Shown: positions 34,764-44,632 of the stretch, one piece after another
Layout: every line of letters begins with the position of its first letter
Numbering within the stretch: the stretch's first letter is position 1
Source of the DNA: Microbacterium sp. MM2322
GTDB taxonomy: Bacteria > Actinomycetota > Actinomycetes > Actinomycetales > Microbacteriaceae
DNA length: 64,000 nucleotides
Assembly: GCF_964186585.1 (NCBI RefSeq)
Contig: NZ_OZ075067.1
Coordinates: 1,922,001 to 1,986,000, forward strand
Reading direction: 5' to 3'
Notes under the pieces: model-generated
Database searches by the model: none
Told to the model about the DNA's origin: nothing
What the model saw: only the letters and a program-made list of their open reading frames with translations
Position numbers and translations under genes: made by a program

Positions 34764-35220
34764 GGAACGCGACCATGCGGAGCAGACGAGCGAGTTCGAC
34801 CCGCTCCGCGGCGCTCAGCGGCCGCAGGGACTCCTCCTCGGCGGAGCGCGCCGACGCGCGCGCTGCGGTGTACGCGGCGCGCCCCGCGTCGGTCGCGACG
34901 ACGACGTTCGCCCGGCGGTCTCGCGGGTCGGATTCGCGGACGACGAGGCCGTCCCTCGCGAGGTCGTCGATGAGGGCGACGACCTGGCTCGGGTCGAGGC
35001 GGAGGAAGTCGGCGAGCTCGCGCTGCGACGGATGCTGCTCCGACACCGCGAGCGCGAGGACCGAGTACGACCGCACCCTCAGGTCGTGGGCAGCCAGGGC
35101 TGCGTTGCCGCGCGACTGCGTCGTCGCGCTCGCGCGGGCGAGTAGGAAGCCGAGGTCGTCGATGAGCGGACTGTCATCGAGCCCGGCCGACGGGGTCCCG
35201 CTCGTCGCCGCAGGTGTCAT
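34750..35220 (-). CDS. MarR family transcriptional regulator
   Basis: The 156-residue protein has a MarR winged helix at about residues 62-125 (QRELADFLRLDPSQVVALIDDL, then a DPRDRRANVV wing). Its 3' end overlaps the amidohydrolase gene by 14 bp. The gene is divergent from the SDR-amidohydrolase-MaoC operon, and the 88-bp region between them holds two CACAATnnTTGA repeats. It probably represses the second half of the island in response to a pathway intermediate, as MarR proteins often bind aromatic acids or acyl-CoAs. Confidence 0.85.
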   Translation of the reverse strand: MTPAATSGTPSAGLDDSPLIDDLGFLLARASATTQSRGNAALAAHDLRVRSYSVLALAVSEQHPSQRELADFLRLDPSQVVALIDDLARDGLVVRESDPRDRRANVVVATDAGRAAYTAARASARSAEEESLRPLSAAERVELARLLRMVAFPTEP

Positions 35221-35248
35221 CCCGACACTGTAGCAAGCAGTGCGAATT

Positions 35249-35284
35249 CACAATCATTGACTTTCACAATGGTTGAGTGCAACC
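35249..35284. promoter_or_regulatory. MarR operator candidate in a divergent promoter region
   Basis: CACAATCATTGA (35249-35260) and CACAATGGTTGA (35265-35276) are direct repeats 16 bp apart, and each is itself roughly palindromic (CAAT..TTG). A further inverted repeat GGTTG-AGTG-CAACC spans 35271-35284. The spacing of about one and a half helical turns suggests cooperative binding of two dimers. Confidence 0.5.
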
Positions 35285-35308
35285 ATGGTCGCGGACGAAG
35301 GAGTCATC

Positions 35309-36238
35309 ATGACGCTCGAAGGAAAAGTCGCCATCATCACCGGCTCGGGTCGAGGCCTGGGCCTCGCCTACGCGAAAGAACTCGCCCGCCAGGGAGCGGC
35401 CGTCGTCATCAACGACGTCGACGAGGCCACCGCCGACGCGGCCGTACGCGAGATCCAGGATGCCGGTGGCCGCGCCACCGCTGTGACCGCCTTCGTGGGC
35501 TCGACCGAGACCGCCGACGCGCTCGTGGACGCCGCCGTCTCGACCTTCGGACGCCTGGACATCGTCGTGACCAACGCGGGCGTTCTCCGTGACACCGTGC
35601 TCTGGAAGATGAGCGACGACGACTTCGACACCGTCATCGACGTGCACCTGCGAGGCACCTTCACGACGGTCCGCGCGGCCGCCTCCTACATGCGGGCGAA
35701 CGAGATCGCCGGACGCATCATCTGCATCGGGTCACCGACCGGCCAGCGCGGCAACTTCGGCCAGACGAACTACGCCGCCGCGAAAGCCGGCATCGTCGGC
35801 ATGGTGCGGACGTGGGCGCTCGAGCTGAAGCGCGCCGGGATCACCGCGAACGCCGTCATCCCCGTCGCCGCGACCGCGATGACCGCGACGGTCCCCTACT
35901 TCGCCGCTGCCGTCGAGGCGGATGCCGCGGGTGAACCGATGCCGGCGTTCTTCCGCCACGATCTCGGCTTCGGGACGTCCGACGACGTCGCGGGCCTCAT
36001 CACGTTCCTCGCCTCGGATGCCGCGGCGCAGGTCACCGGCCAGGCGATCGGCATCGGCGGTGACCGCATCCAGCTGTGGTCGCACCCCGAGCCCGTCGCG
36101 ACGGCGTACCGCGAAGGCGGGTGGACGGCCGACGCGCTGGCCGACGGCTTCTTCGACGCCGTGGGCGACCTGCAGAGCGTCGGCGAGAAGTTCCCGGCCC
36201 TGCCCGAGGATCTGCAGCGGCCCGCGCCGACCGCCTGA
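35309..36238 (+). CDS. SDR family oxidoreductase (3-hydroxyacyl-CoA dehydrogenase-like)
   Basis: The 309-residue protein has the SDR cofactor motif TGSGRGLG (about 11-18), NAGVLRD, a catalytic Ser in CIGSPTG thirteen residues before the Tyr, and Tyr-x3-Lys in YAAAK. The segment NAGVLRD..LWKMSDDDFD..IDVHLRGTF resembles the dehydrogenase domain of peroxisomal multifunctional enzyme and FabG-like 3-hydroxyacyl-CoA dehydrogenases. It is longer than a minimal SDR by a C-terminal extension of about 45 residues. AAGGAG five bases before the ATG at 35309 fixes the start. It leads an operon with an amidohydrolase and a MaoC hydratase. Confidence 0.83.
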   Translation: MTLEGKVAIITGSGRGLGLAYAKELARQGAAVVINDVDEATADAAVREIQDAGGRATAVTAFVGSTETADALVDAAVSTFGRLDIVVTNAGVLRDTVLWKMSDDDFDTVIDVHLRGTFTTVRAAASYMRANEIAGRIICIGSPTGQRGNFGQTNYAAAKAGIVGMVRTWALELKRAGITANAVIPVAATAMTATVPYFAAAVEADAAGEPMPAFFRHDLGFGTSDDVAGLITFLASDAAAQVTGQAIGIGGDRIQLWSHPEPVATAYREGGWTADALADGFFDAVGDLQSVGEKFPALPEDLQRPAPTA

Positions 36239-36243
36239 CGCAT

Positions 36244-37149
36244 ATGACCCGCTACGAGCAGGCGATCGACGTCGAGAGCCTCACCGCGATCGACGTGCAC
36301 GTGCACATCGAGGTCGACGCCCACGGGCACGCGTCGTTGCCCGACGATCTCGCCGCCGCCGCGAGCAGGTACTTCGCCGCGGACGCGCCGAGGCCCGACC
36401 TCGACGGTGTCGCCGCGTACTACCGGGAGCGGCGGATGGCCGCCGTCGTGTTCACGGTCGATGCCGAGACCCACCTCGGTCACCCGCCGCTGTCGAGCGC
36501 GGAGATCGCCGAGGGCGCTTCGCGCAACAACGACGTCCTCATCCCGTTCGGATCCGTCGACCCGAACCGACCCGACGCGGTCGATCGTGCGCGACGCCTC
36601 ATCGAGGACTCCGGCGTGCGGGGGTTCAAGTTCCACCCCACGGTGCAGGGGTTCGATCCGAGTGACGAGGCGCACTACCCGCTGTACGAGGCGCTCCAGG
36701 GCGCCGGGGTCGTCGCCCTCTTCCACACCGGCCAGACCGGGATCGGGGCGGGGATGCCGGGCGGTCGGGGCCTCCGGCTCGGACTGTCGAACCCGATGCT
36801 CCTCGACCCTGTCGCCGCCGACTTCGGCGACCTGCAGATCATCATGGCGCACCCCTCGGTGCCCTGGCAGGACGAGGCGATCTCGGTCGCGACGCACAAG
36901 CACAACACCTGGATCGACCTGTCGGGCTGGAGCCCGAAGTACTTCCCCGACCAGCTCGTGCGCGCCGCGAACTCGTTCCTGAAGCGCCGCATCCTGTTCG
37001 GCTCCGATTTCCCGCTCCTCACCCCCGACCGGTGGATGCGGGATGTCGAGACGACAGCACTCAAGCCCGAGGTGATGCCCGGCATCCTCCGCGACAATGC
37101 GGCACGACTGTTCGGCATCCTCCCCCATCACGACAAGGAGACGTCATGA
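36244..37149 (+). CDS. amidohydrolase 2 family protein (ACMSD-like TIM-barrel hydrolase or decarboxylase)
   Basis: The 301-residue protein has the His-x-His metal motif in DVHVHIEV (about 18-25), then FKFHP (about 122), IMAHPS (about 201) and a C-terminal FGSDFP (about 256), the ligand set of amidohydrolase_2 proteins. These act as hydrolases or non-oxidative decarboxylases on aromatic or dicarboxylic acids. It starts 5 bp after the SDR stop and overlaps the MaoC gene by 4 bp. Whether it hydrolyses or decarboxylates cannot be decided from the sequence. Confidence 0.82.
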   Translation: MTRYEQAIDVESLTAIDVHVHIEVDAHGHASLPDDLAAAASRYFAADAPRPDLDGVAAYYRERRMAAVVFTVDAETHLGHPPLSSAEIAEGASRNNDVLIPFGSVDPNRPDAVDRARRLIEDSGVRGFKFHPTVQGFDPSDEAHYPLYEALQGAGVVALFHTGQTGIGAGMPGGRGLRLGLSNPMLLDPVAADFGDLQIIMAHPSVPWQDEAISVATHKHNTWIDLSGWSPKYFPDQLVRAANSFLKRRILFGSDFPLLTPDRWMRDVETTALKPEVMPGILRDNAARLFGILPHHDKETS

Positions 37150-37598
37150 CCACCACCATCGCCTACGACGACATCGCCGGCCTCGCCGGCACCGACCTGG
37201 GGTGGTCGGATTGGCTGGAGATCACGCAGGAGCGCGTGAACGGCTTCGCCGACGCGACCGACGATCACCAGTGGATCCACACCGACCCGGAGCGCGCCAA
37301 GGACGGCCCGTTCGGCGCGGCGATCGCGCACGGCTTCCTCACGCTCTCGCTCGCCGTGTCGTTCTGGACCGAGCTCCTCGACGTCACCGAGGTGAGCACG
37401 AAGGTGAACTACGGACTCGACAAGGTCCGCTTCGTCTCGCCCGTCACGGTCGGCTCGCGCGTCCGGATGAACGCCGTGGTGGCCGAGGTGACCGAGGTGG
37501 CCGGCGGCTATCAGCTCGCCGTCGACCAGACGATCGAGATCGACGGCGGCACGAAGCCCGCCGTCGTCGCGCGCGGTCTGTACCGCTTCTACCGCTGA
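37146..37598 (+). CDS. MaoC family hydratase
   Basis: The 150-residue protein is a single hot-dog domain with the hydratase-2 motif: catalytic Asp and His in DATDDHQWIHTDPERA (about 36-51), followed by FG.AIAHGFLTLSL. Members hydrate trans-2-enoyl-CoA or related thioesters. It overlaps the upstream amidohydrolase gene (ATGA). Together with the SDR at 35309 and the CoA ligase at 37706 it completes a short beta-oxidation-like set. Confidence 0.87.
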   Translation: MTTTIAYDDIAGLAGTDLGWSDWLEITQERVNGFADATDDHQWIHTDPERAKDGPFGAAIAHGFLTLSLAVSFWTELLDVTEVSTKVNYGLDKVRFVSPVTVGSRVRMNAVVAEVTEVAGGYQLAVDQTIEIDGGTKPAVVARGLYRFYR

Positions 37599-37613
37599 TC
37601 CAGCTCTGCTGAT

Positions 37614-37644
37614 CCGGTGCGGCCGGGCATCCCATCCGGTCGCA
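37614..37644 (+). terminator. hairpin between the MaoC and CoA-ligase genes
   Basis: An 11-bp stem with one G-U pair (37614-37624 with 37634-37644) and a 9-base loop lies 16 bases after the MaoC stop. No U-tract follows, so it may be a leaky terminator or a processing site. Confidence 0.5.
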
Positions 37645-37705
37645 CCACCCGCGGGCACCCGACGCCCGCCTTCTCAACGACGAGATCCCCCGGAGTGCGC
37701 ACACC

Positions 37706-39235
37706 ATGAAAACGCAAGGCCTCGGCGCCTGGCTCCCCCGCCGCCGTCTCCGTAATCCCGACCGGGTCGCCGTGATGTTCGGCGAAAACCAGCACCTCAC
37801 CTATGCGCAGCTCGCCGACGGCGCGGAGCGCGTCTCTGCGGTGCTTGCCGAGCGTGGCGTCGGCGCGGGCGACCGGGTCGCCTTCCTGGGTGAGAACAGC
37901 CCCGACTTCCTCCTGACGATGTTCGGCACCGTGCGACTCGGCGCCGTGTTCGTCCCCGTGAACACCCGGCTCGCAGGCCCCGAGATCGCACACGTCCTCC
38001 GCGACAGCGGGGCCGTGGTCCTCATCCACGACCCGGGGTTCGATGCCCGACTCGATGAAGCGGCAGCCGAAGGCGTGACGCCGACCCACGTCATCCGCAC
38101 GGGGGTGTCGGGTCGCGACGGGGCACCCGGCCTCGCGCGCGCGATCGAAACCGTCACGACGATACCCGCGTCCGTCTCCTCCGACGGGGACGCCCCGGCG
38201 GCGATCGTCTACACGTCGGGTACCACCGGACGCGCCAAGGGGGCCGTCCTCACGCACGACAACCTGACCTCCGTCGCGCTGAACACGATCATCGACTACG
38301 ACGTCATGTCGACGGATGTGGCGCTGATGATCTCGCCGCTGTTCCACGTCGCCTCGCTCGGCATGGGGGCGCTGCCGATCCTGCTGAAGGGGGGCACGCT
38401 CGTGCTCGAGAAGGGGTTCGAGGCAGGGCGGGCGCTCGATCTGATCCAGCGTCACCGCATCACGATGATCTCGGGCGTCCCCACGACGTATCAGCTCATG
38501 GCCGACCACCCCGCGTGGGCCGACTCGGACGTGACGAGCCTTCGCACCCTCACGTGCGGTGGTTCCGCGGTTCCCGAGCGGGTGCTGGTCGCGTGGGAGG
38601 AGCGCGGCCTGTCGTTCTCGCAGGGGTACGGGATGACCGAGACTTCGCCCGGTGCGACATCCCTCTCGCCCGACAAGACCCGACTCAAGCAGGGCAGCGT
38701 CGGACTCCCCCACTTCTTCACCGACATCCGCATCACGGGCGAGGACGGCAGCGTGCTGCCGGCCGGGACCACGGGTGAGATCGAGATCTCCGGACCGAAC
38801 GTGTTCCTCGGCTACCACGGGCTCGCCGAGGCCACGGCGACGTCACGGACGGCGGACGGCTGGTTCCGCTCCGGCGATCTCGGGTACGTCGACGACGACG
38901 GTTACCTGTACATCTGCGGTCGGTCGAAGGACATGATCATCTCCGGCGGCGAGAACGTGTACCCCGCCGAGCTGGAGACACTGATCAGCGGCATCCCGGG
39001 CGTCACCGGCGCCGCCGTGATCGGGGTGCCGCACGAGAGGTGGGGCGAGGTCCCGATCGCGATCGTGACCGTCGCGGACGGCGCCGCCGTCGACACCGAC
39101 GCCGTGCGCGCTCACCTGGAGGGCAGGCTCGCTCGATACAAGCTCCCCAAACGGGTCGAGATCGTCGCCGACCTCCCTCGCACCGCCTCGGGCAAGGTCA
39201 TCAAGGACGAGGTTCGCGCGCGGCTGGGGTTGTAG
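37706..39235 (+). CDS. AMP-dependent acyl-CoA synthetase/ligase
   Basis: The 509-residue protein is a full ANL-superfamily ligase. The phosphate-binding loop is YTSGTTGRAKG (about 170-180), the adenylate motif GYGMTETSPG (about 308), the hinge region GDLGYVDDDGY..ICGRSKDMI and the C-terminal catalytic Lys lies in PRTASGKVIKD (about 496). It resembles FadD3/FadD13-like and aryl-CoA ligases. It likely activates the carboxylic acid released by the island's amidase or by later steps. Its last 35 bp overlap the convergent MFS gene. Confidence 0.87.
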   Translation: MKTQGLGAWLPRRRLRNPDRVAVMFGENQHLTYAQLADGAERVSAVLAERGVGAGDRVAFLGENSPDFLLTMFGTVRLGAVFVPVNTRLAGPEIAHVLRDSGAVVLIHDPGFDARLDEAAAEGVTPTHVIRTGVSGRDGAPGLARAIETVTTIPASVSSDGDAPAAIVYTSGTTGRAKGAVLTHDNLTSVALNTIIDYDVMSTDVALMISPLFHVASLGMGALPILLKGGTLVLEKGFEAGRALDLIQRHRITMISGVPTTYQLMADHPAWADSDVTSLRTLTCGGSAVPERVLVAWEERGLSFSQGYGMTETSPGATSLSPDKTRLKQGSVGLPHFFTDIRITGEDGSVLPAGTTGEIEISGPNVFLGYHGLAEATATSRTADGWFRSGDLGYVDDDGYLYICGRSKDMIISGGENVYPAELETLISGIPGVTGAAVIGVPHERWGEVPIAIVTVADGAAVDTDAVRAHLEGRLARYKLPKRVEIVADLPRTASGKVIKDEVRARLGL

Positions 39236-40499
39236 AAGCCGGGCGCCGACCGGCGAGCATGAGAACGCCGCCGATCATGAGCAGGACGATCGCCGCCGCC
39301 GCTGATGCGATCAGGGCGGGTCGCGCTCCCCAGGCGGTCACGCTGACAGCTGCACCGATCAGCACGCCGATGCGGAGAAGGCTCTCGACCGCGGTATCGA
39401 GACCTTCGACCCGCCCCAGGAACTCATCGTCGACCGATGTCTGGAAAAGGGTCGTCACGGCGACGTTGTAGGGCGCATTCGCGAGAGCACTGAGGGCGAC
39501 GCCGATGAGGAGCACTGCGACGTTCGTGGCGGCGCCCATGGTCACCTGTGCGGCGGCGAACACCGCCAGACACGCGACGAACACGAACGACATCTGAGAT
39601 CGACGGATGACGAAGCCCACGGTCAGCGCCGCCACGATCGCAACGACCCCGTTCCACGACAGCACGAGCCCCAGCACTTCGGTGGGGAGCTTCAGATCGT
39701 CGGACACCAGGAAGATGAGTGCGTACGCGTTGGTCCCCGCCGTGATCGTCACCCCGTATGAGGCAACGAGCAGGCCGAGCGCGAACCTCTGACCCATGAG
39801 GTATCGCGCTGCCGGGTGGATGCCGCGCAGCGTCGCAGACAGTTCGACGACGCCGCGCCGCATGCCGTCGGCGAGCCGCGTCGGTGGCCGCCCCTCGGCA
39901 TCCGCTCGCCTCGGCAGGATGCGCGCGAACAGCGCCGCCGTCACGAGGAACGAGACCCCGTCGACGGCGAACGAGGGCGCAGGACCCCACAGCGCGAAGG
40001 CCCCCGCGCCGAGCGCAGGCCCGATGCTCGCGAGGGCCCAGGTGACCGATTCGAGGATGCCGTTGGCCCTCGGCAGAAGATCCTGTCGGACGAGTCGGGG
40101 GACGAAGACGAACGCCGACGAGGCGAAGAAGACCCCCGCGATGGCCGCTGCGGAAACCAGGATGGTCGAGTGGAGACCAGGCCCACCGACCGCCGCCGCG
40201 ACGGCCAGCCCGAAGCTGAGGAACCCGCGGATCGCGGTGGTCGCGACGAAGACGGTGCGCAACTCGAACCTGTCCGCGACCGCTCCCGCCACGGGGGCGA
40301 GGAAGACCGCGGGAAGCACGGAGGCGAGCATCAAGGCCAGCCGGGCGCCTTCGCGGTCCGCGGCGCGCTCGAAGTACCAGAGATCGAGCGCGAGCACCCG
40401 GAACGAGTCGCCGATGTCCGACAACGCGACCGCCATCACGAACCCGAAGAACGTCAACGGCAGGCCGAAGGGGCCGACGCGCGTGCGGAAGGTGGTCAC
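39201..40499 (-). CDS. MFS transporter
   Basis: The protein has about 432 residues and twelve predicted membrane helices in two halves, with a central cytoplasmic loop rich in Arg near residue 190-205. It resembles MFS proteins of the MFS_3/enterobactin-exporter-like group, usually drug or siderophore exporters. A GTG at 40538 is an alternative start; neither start has a strong ribosome-binding site. The 35-bp tail overlap with the CoA ligase gene is unusual in size but the frames of both genes are clean. The substrate is unknown and a role in the island is not implied. Confidence 0.82.
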   Translation of the reverse strand: MTTFRTRVGPFGLPLTFFGFVMAVALSDIGDSFRVLALDLWYFERAADREGARLALMLASVLPAVFLAPVAGAVADRFELRTVFVATTAIRGFLSFGLAVAAAVGGPGLHSTILVSAAAIAGVFFASSAFVFVPRLVRQDLLPRANGILESVTWALASIGPALGAGAFALWGPAPSFAVDGVSFLVTAALFARILPRRADAEGRPPTRLADGMRRGVVELSATLRGIHPAARYLMGQRFALGLLVASYGVTITAGTNAYALIFLVSDDLKLPTEVLGLVLSWNGVVAIVAALTVGFVIRRSQMSFVFVACLAVFAAAQVTMGAATNVAVLLIGVALSALANAPYNVAVTTLFQTSVDDEFLGRVEGLDTAVESLLRIGVLIGAAVSVTAWGARPALIASAAAAIVLLMIGGVLMLAGRRPASTTPAAREPRP

Positions 40500-40830
40500 G
40501 ATGACCCCACCGTACGAGGTCTGCTCACTCGCGCGCACGGATCCAACCCGATCTCAACCGGACTCCGAACGAATGACGTCGAGGCGCTCATCGCGGCTGG
40601 GCGCCGCCCACGGTAGACGTGGAGCTCACTGAGGGGATGAGCGAGCGCCGAGCGTCGCCGACACGCAACTCGTCGAGAGGGGTGTCGGTATCCCGGTAGA
40701 GCTGCGCACGCAACGGGCAGCGTGCGCAGCCAACCGGTGTCGAGGCTGATCCTCGGTGGTCGCACCGCGCTTGTAGTGTCAGGGTGAACGCCCACGCGTG
40801 GGGCCGCGAGACATTCAGGGGGTACTGAGG
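40500..40830. other. intergenic region with a perfect hairpin
   Basis: No convincing gene is found here. A perfect 11-bp stem (40701-40711 with 40720-40730) with an 8-base loop lies in the middle. A minus-strand frame of about 100 codons crosses it and extends into the next gene; I do not recognise it. A -10-like TAGTGT sits near 40775 upstream of the membrane protein gene. Confidence 0.4.
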
Positions 40831-41346
40831 ATGACCGTCAAGGAACAAGACGCTGCAGCCCGGACTCCGTTCGCCTTCATCGACGTAACGGTGCACACGT
40901 TCACGACCTGGGGCCTGTTCTCCGCCGCCGCGGTCATCTACTGGGGTGTCGAGCTGAGCAGTCAGTCCGGCCCGCCCAGCCTGACGGTTTTCATCTCCAG
41001 CCTCACGCTCGTCACGTCCCTCGCCCTCGTGTGGGTCGGTTCACCACTGGCCTGGCTGCTCGGCCGGATCCTGCAGAACGTCTCCCGAAAATGGACCCAT
41101 CTCGCTGCGTTCTGGGCGCTGGGGACAGCGGCATCCGTCCCCATTCTGTGGCTGGGCTCGGCTTTCACTCCGTACGAGAACACCTCGCAGGCGGTCTTCT
41201 GGATTCTCGGTGCCGCAGTGCTGAGCGGCCTGTGCTCCGCTGCCGGTCGCGCCATCGCGTTCGCCGCGCGCCGTCGTCGCGAGAAGCGCGCGCTGATCCC
41301 CGAGCCCGAAGACGTCCTGTGGGACGACGCCACGAGGGTGCGATGA
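40831..41346 (+). CDS. small multi-spanning membrane protein of unknown function
   Basis: The 171-residue protein has four predicted membrane helices (about residues 20-42, 50-75, 88-108 and 120-142) and a basic-then-acidic C-terminal tail (RRRREKRALIPEPEDVLWDD). An AGGGGG eight bases upstream supports the ATG at 40831 over an upstream in-frame start at 40798. I recognise no family. The stop overlaps an 18-codon ORF with its own ribosome-binding site, so the two may be co-translated. Confidence 0.7.
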   Translation: MTVKEQDAAARTPFAFIDVTVHTFTTWGLFSAAAVIYWGVELSSQSGPPSLTVFISSLTLVTSLALVWVGSPLAWLLGRILQNVSRKWTHLAAFWALGTAASVPILWLGSAFTPYENTSQAVFWILGAAVLSGLCSAAGRAIAFAARRRREKRALIPEPEDVLWDDATRVR

Positions 41347-41399
41347 TCACCGAGACCCCCACGGAGCACTGCTGGTGTGCCCCGGTCGCCCGGCGCTAA
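41343..41399 (+). CDS. candidate 18-residue Cys-Trp-Cys peptide
   Basis: The ORF encodes MITETPTEHCWCAPVARR. Its ATG overlaps the stop of the membrane protein gene (ATGA), and GAGGG lies four bases upstream, ending at 41338. A strong terminator begins seven bases after the stop. The layout is that of a translationally coupled small gene. The peptide could be a modified or metal-binding peptide, or chance. Nothing in it matches a family known to me. Confidence 0.4.
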   Translation: MITETPTEHCWCAPVARR

Positions 41400-41405
41400 C
41401 GACGA

Positions 41406-41445
41406 AGACCCCCGGCATCCGCTCTCAGAGCAGGGCCGGGGGTCT
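41406..41445. terminator. bidirectional terminator between the small-peptide ORF and nrdF
   Basis: An 11-bp perfect stem (41406-41416 with 41435-41445) encloses an inner 5-bp hairpin (GCTCT-C-AGAGC, 41421-41431). It serves the plus-strand membrane protein unit and the convergent nrd operon. Confidence 0.75.
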
Positions 41446-41482
41446 CACGTTGTGTCAGCAGCTCACCCGCTGACCGTGAGAC

Positions 41483-42490
<1,008 letters not shown>

Positions 42491-44632
42491 TCAGAGCATG
42501 CACGAGACGCACTCGGCCATGTCGGTGCCCTCGAGCGCCATCTGACGGAGGCGAATGTAGTAGATCGTCTTGATGCCCTTGCGCCAGGCGTAGATCTGCG
42601 CCCGGTTGATGTCGCGCGTGGTGGCGGTGTCCTTGAAGAACAGCGTCAGCGACAGGCCCTGGTCGACGTGCTGGGTGGCAGCGGCGTACGTGTCGATGAC
42701 CTTCTCGTAGCCGATCTCGTACGCGTCTTCGTAGTACTCGAGGTTCTCGTTCGTCATGAACGGAGCCGGGTAGTAGACGCGGCCGATCTTGCCTTCCTTG
42801 CGGATCTCGATCTTCGACGCGATCGGGTGGATCGAGCTCGTCGAGTTGTTGATGTACGAGATCGAGCCGGTCGGCGGGACCGCCTGCAGGTTCTGGTTGT
42901 AGATGCCGAACTGCTGGATGGATGCCTTCAGCTCGAGCCAGTCCTGCTGCGTCGGAACGTGGATGCCCTCGAAGAGCTCCTCGACGCGGGCCGTCGCCGG
43001 CTTCCACTCCTGCTCGGTGTACTTGTCGAAGAACTCGCCGCTGGCGTACGTCGAGTCCCAGAACCCGTCGAAGACCTGACCGCGCTCGATGGCGATCTTG
43101 TTCGAGGCCTGCAGCGCGTGGAACAGCACGGTGTAGAAGTAGATGTTCGTGAAGTCGACACCCTCCTCCGAGCCGTAGTGGACGTGCTCGCGGGCGAGGT
43201 AGCCGTGCAGGTTCATCTGACCGAGGCCGATGGCGTGCGACTTGTCGTTGCCGTCCTCGATGGAGCGGACCGACCGGATGTGGCTCTGGTCGCTGACCGC
43301 GCTGAGCGCACGGATGCTGGTCTCCACCGTGCCGGCGAGGTCGCGGCCGTCCATCGCCAGGGCGATGTTCATCGAACCCAGGTTGCAGGAGATGTCCTTG
43401 CCGATCTGGTCGTACGAGAGGTCCTCGTTGAACGTCGTCGGCGTGTTGACCTGCAGGATCTCCGAGCAGAGGTTGGACATGTTGATCCGACCCTTGATCG
43501 GGTTGGCCTTGTTCACCGTGTCCTCGAACATGATGTACGGGTAGCCCGACTCGAACTGGATCTCGGCGAGGGTCTGGAAGAACTCGCGCGCCTTGATCTT
43601 CGTCTTCTTGATGCGCGCGTCGTCGACCATCTCGCGGTACTTGTCGGTGACGGAGATGTCGCCGAACGGCACGCCGTAGACCTTCTCGACGTCGTACGGC
43701 GAGAACAGGTACATGTCCTCGTCGTTCTTGGCGAGCTCGAAGGTGATGTCGGGAACGACGACGCCGAGCGAGAGGGTCTTGATGCGGATCTTCTCGTCCG
43801 CGTTCTCACGCTTGGTGTCGAGGAACTTCATGATGTCGGGGTGGTGCGCCGACAGGTACACGGCTCCGGCGCCCTGACGCGCACCGAGCTGGTTGGCGTA
43901 GCTGAAGCTGTCTTCGAGGAGCTTCATGACGGGGATGATGCCCGACGACTGGTTCTCGATCTGCTTGATCGGTGCACCCGCCTCGCGGATGTTCGACAGG
44001 AGCAGGGCGACACCGCCGCCGCGCTTGGAGAGCTGGAGGGCGGAGTTGATGCCGCGGGCGATCGACTCCATGTTGTCCTCGATGCGGAGGAGGAAGCAGG
44101 AGACGAGCTCGCCGCGCTGCGCCTTGCCGGCGTTGAGGAACGTGGGGGTGGCGGGCTGGAAGCGGCCCGAGAGGATCTCGTCGACGAGCTTGTTCGCGAG
44201 GTCCTCGTCGCCGGCGGCGAGCGCGAGAGCGGTCATGACGACGCGGTCCTCGAACCGCTCGAGGTAGCGCTTGCCGTCGAAGGTCTTGAGCGTGTAGCTC
44301 GTGTAGTACTTGAACGCGCCGAGGAACGTGTCGAAGCGGAACTTCGCCGCGTACGCGCGGTCGTGGATCTGCTGGATGAACTCGAACGGGTACGCGTCGA
44401 TGACGGCGCCCTCGTAGTACTCCTTCTCGACCAGGTAGTCGAGCTTCTCCTTCAGCGAGTGGAAGAAGACGGTGTTCTGGTTCACGTGCTGCAGGAAGTA
44501 CTCCCGTGCGGCGCGCTTGTCGGCGTCGAACTGGATCTTCCCGTCCTCGCCGTACAGGTTCAGCATCGCGTTGAGTGCGTGGTAATCCATGCCCTCGAAG
44601 CGAACCTCCGTCTTGAAGGCCTTGTCGGTCAC
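42491..44632 (-). CDS. nrdE: ribonucleoside-diphosphate reductase alpha subunit, class Ib
   Basis: The 713-residue protein reduces ribonucleotides to deoxyribonucleotides. Visible active-site pieces are the Cys in [19 protein letters not shown] and SCNLGSMN in the centre, and the C-terminal redox pair CVSC that is recharged by NrdH. No N-terminal ATP cone is present, as expected for class Ib. The GTG at 44632 overlaps the nrdI stop (GTGA) and is preferred over a GTG 12 bases upstream. Codon choice and conservation are those of a highly expressed essential gene. Confidence 0.95.
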   Translation of the reverse strand: MTDKAFKTEVRFEGMDYHALNAMLNLYGEDGKIQFDADKRAAREYFLQHVNQNTVFFHSLKEKLDYLVEKEYYEGAVIDAYPFEFIQQIHDRAYAAKFRFDTFLGAFKYYTSYTLKTFDGKRYLERFEDRVVMTALALAAGDEDLANKLVDEILSGRFQPATPTFLNAGKAQRGELVSCFLLRIEDNMESIARGINSALQLSKRGGGVALLLSNIREAGAPIKQIENQSSGIIPVMKLLEDSFSYANQLGARQGAGAVYLSAHHPDIMKFLDTKRENADEKIRIKTLSLGVVVPDITFELAKNDEDMYLFSPYDVEKVYGVPFGDISVTDKYREMVDDARIKKTKIKAREFFQTLAEIQFESGYPYIMFEDTVNKANPIKGRINMSNLCSEILQVNTPTTFNEDLSYDQIGKDISCNLGSMNIALAMDGRDLAGTVETSIRALSAVSDQSHIRSVRSIEDGNDKSHAIGLGQMNLHGYLAREHVHYGSEEGVDFTNIYFYTVLFHALQASNKIAIERGQVFDGFWDSTYASGEFFDKYTEQEWKPATARVEELFEGIHVPTQQDWLELKASIQQFGIYNQNLQAVPPTGSISYINNSTSSIHPIASKIEIRKEGKIGRVYYPAPFMTNENLEYYEDAYEIGYEKVIDTYAAATQHVDQGLSLTLFFKDTATTRDINRAQIYAWRKGIKTIYYIRLRQMALEGTDMAECVSCML

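Noticed and set aside
40588..40896. Minus-strand frame of about 100 codons with three cysteines in the gap before the membrane protein gene
   Set aside because: It overlaps the start of the supported membrane protein gene and has no ribosome-binding site or recognised family. A real small gene cannot be excluded.
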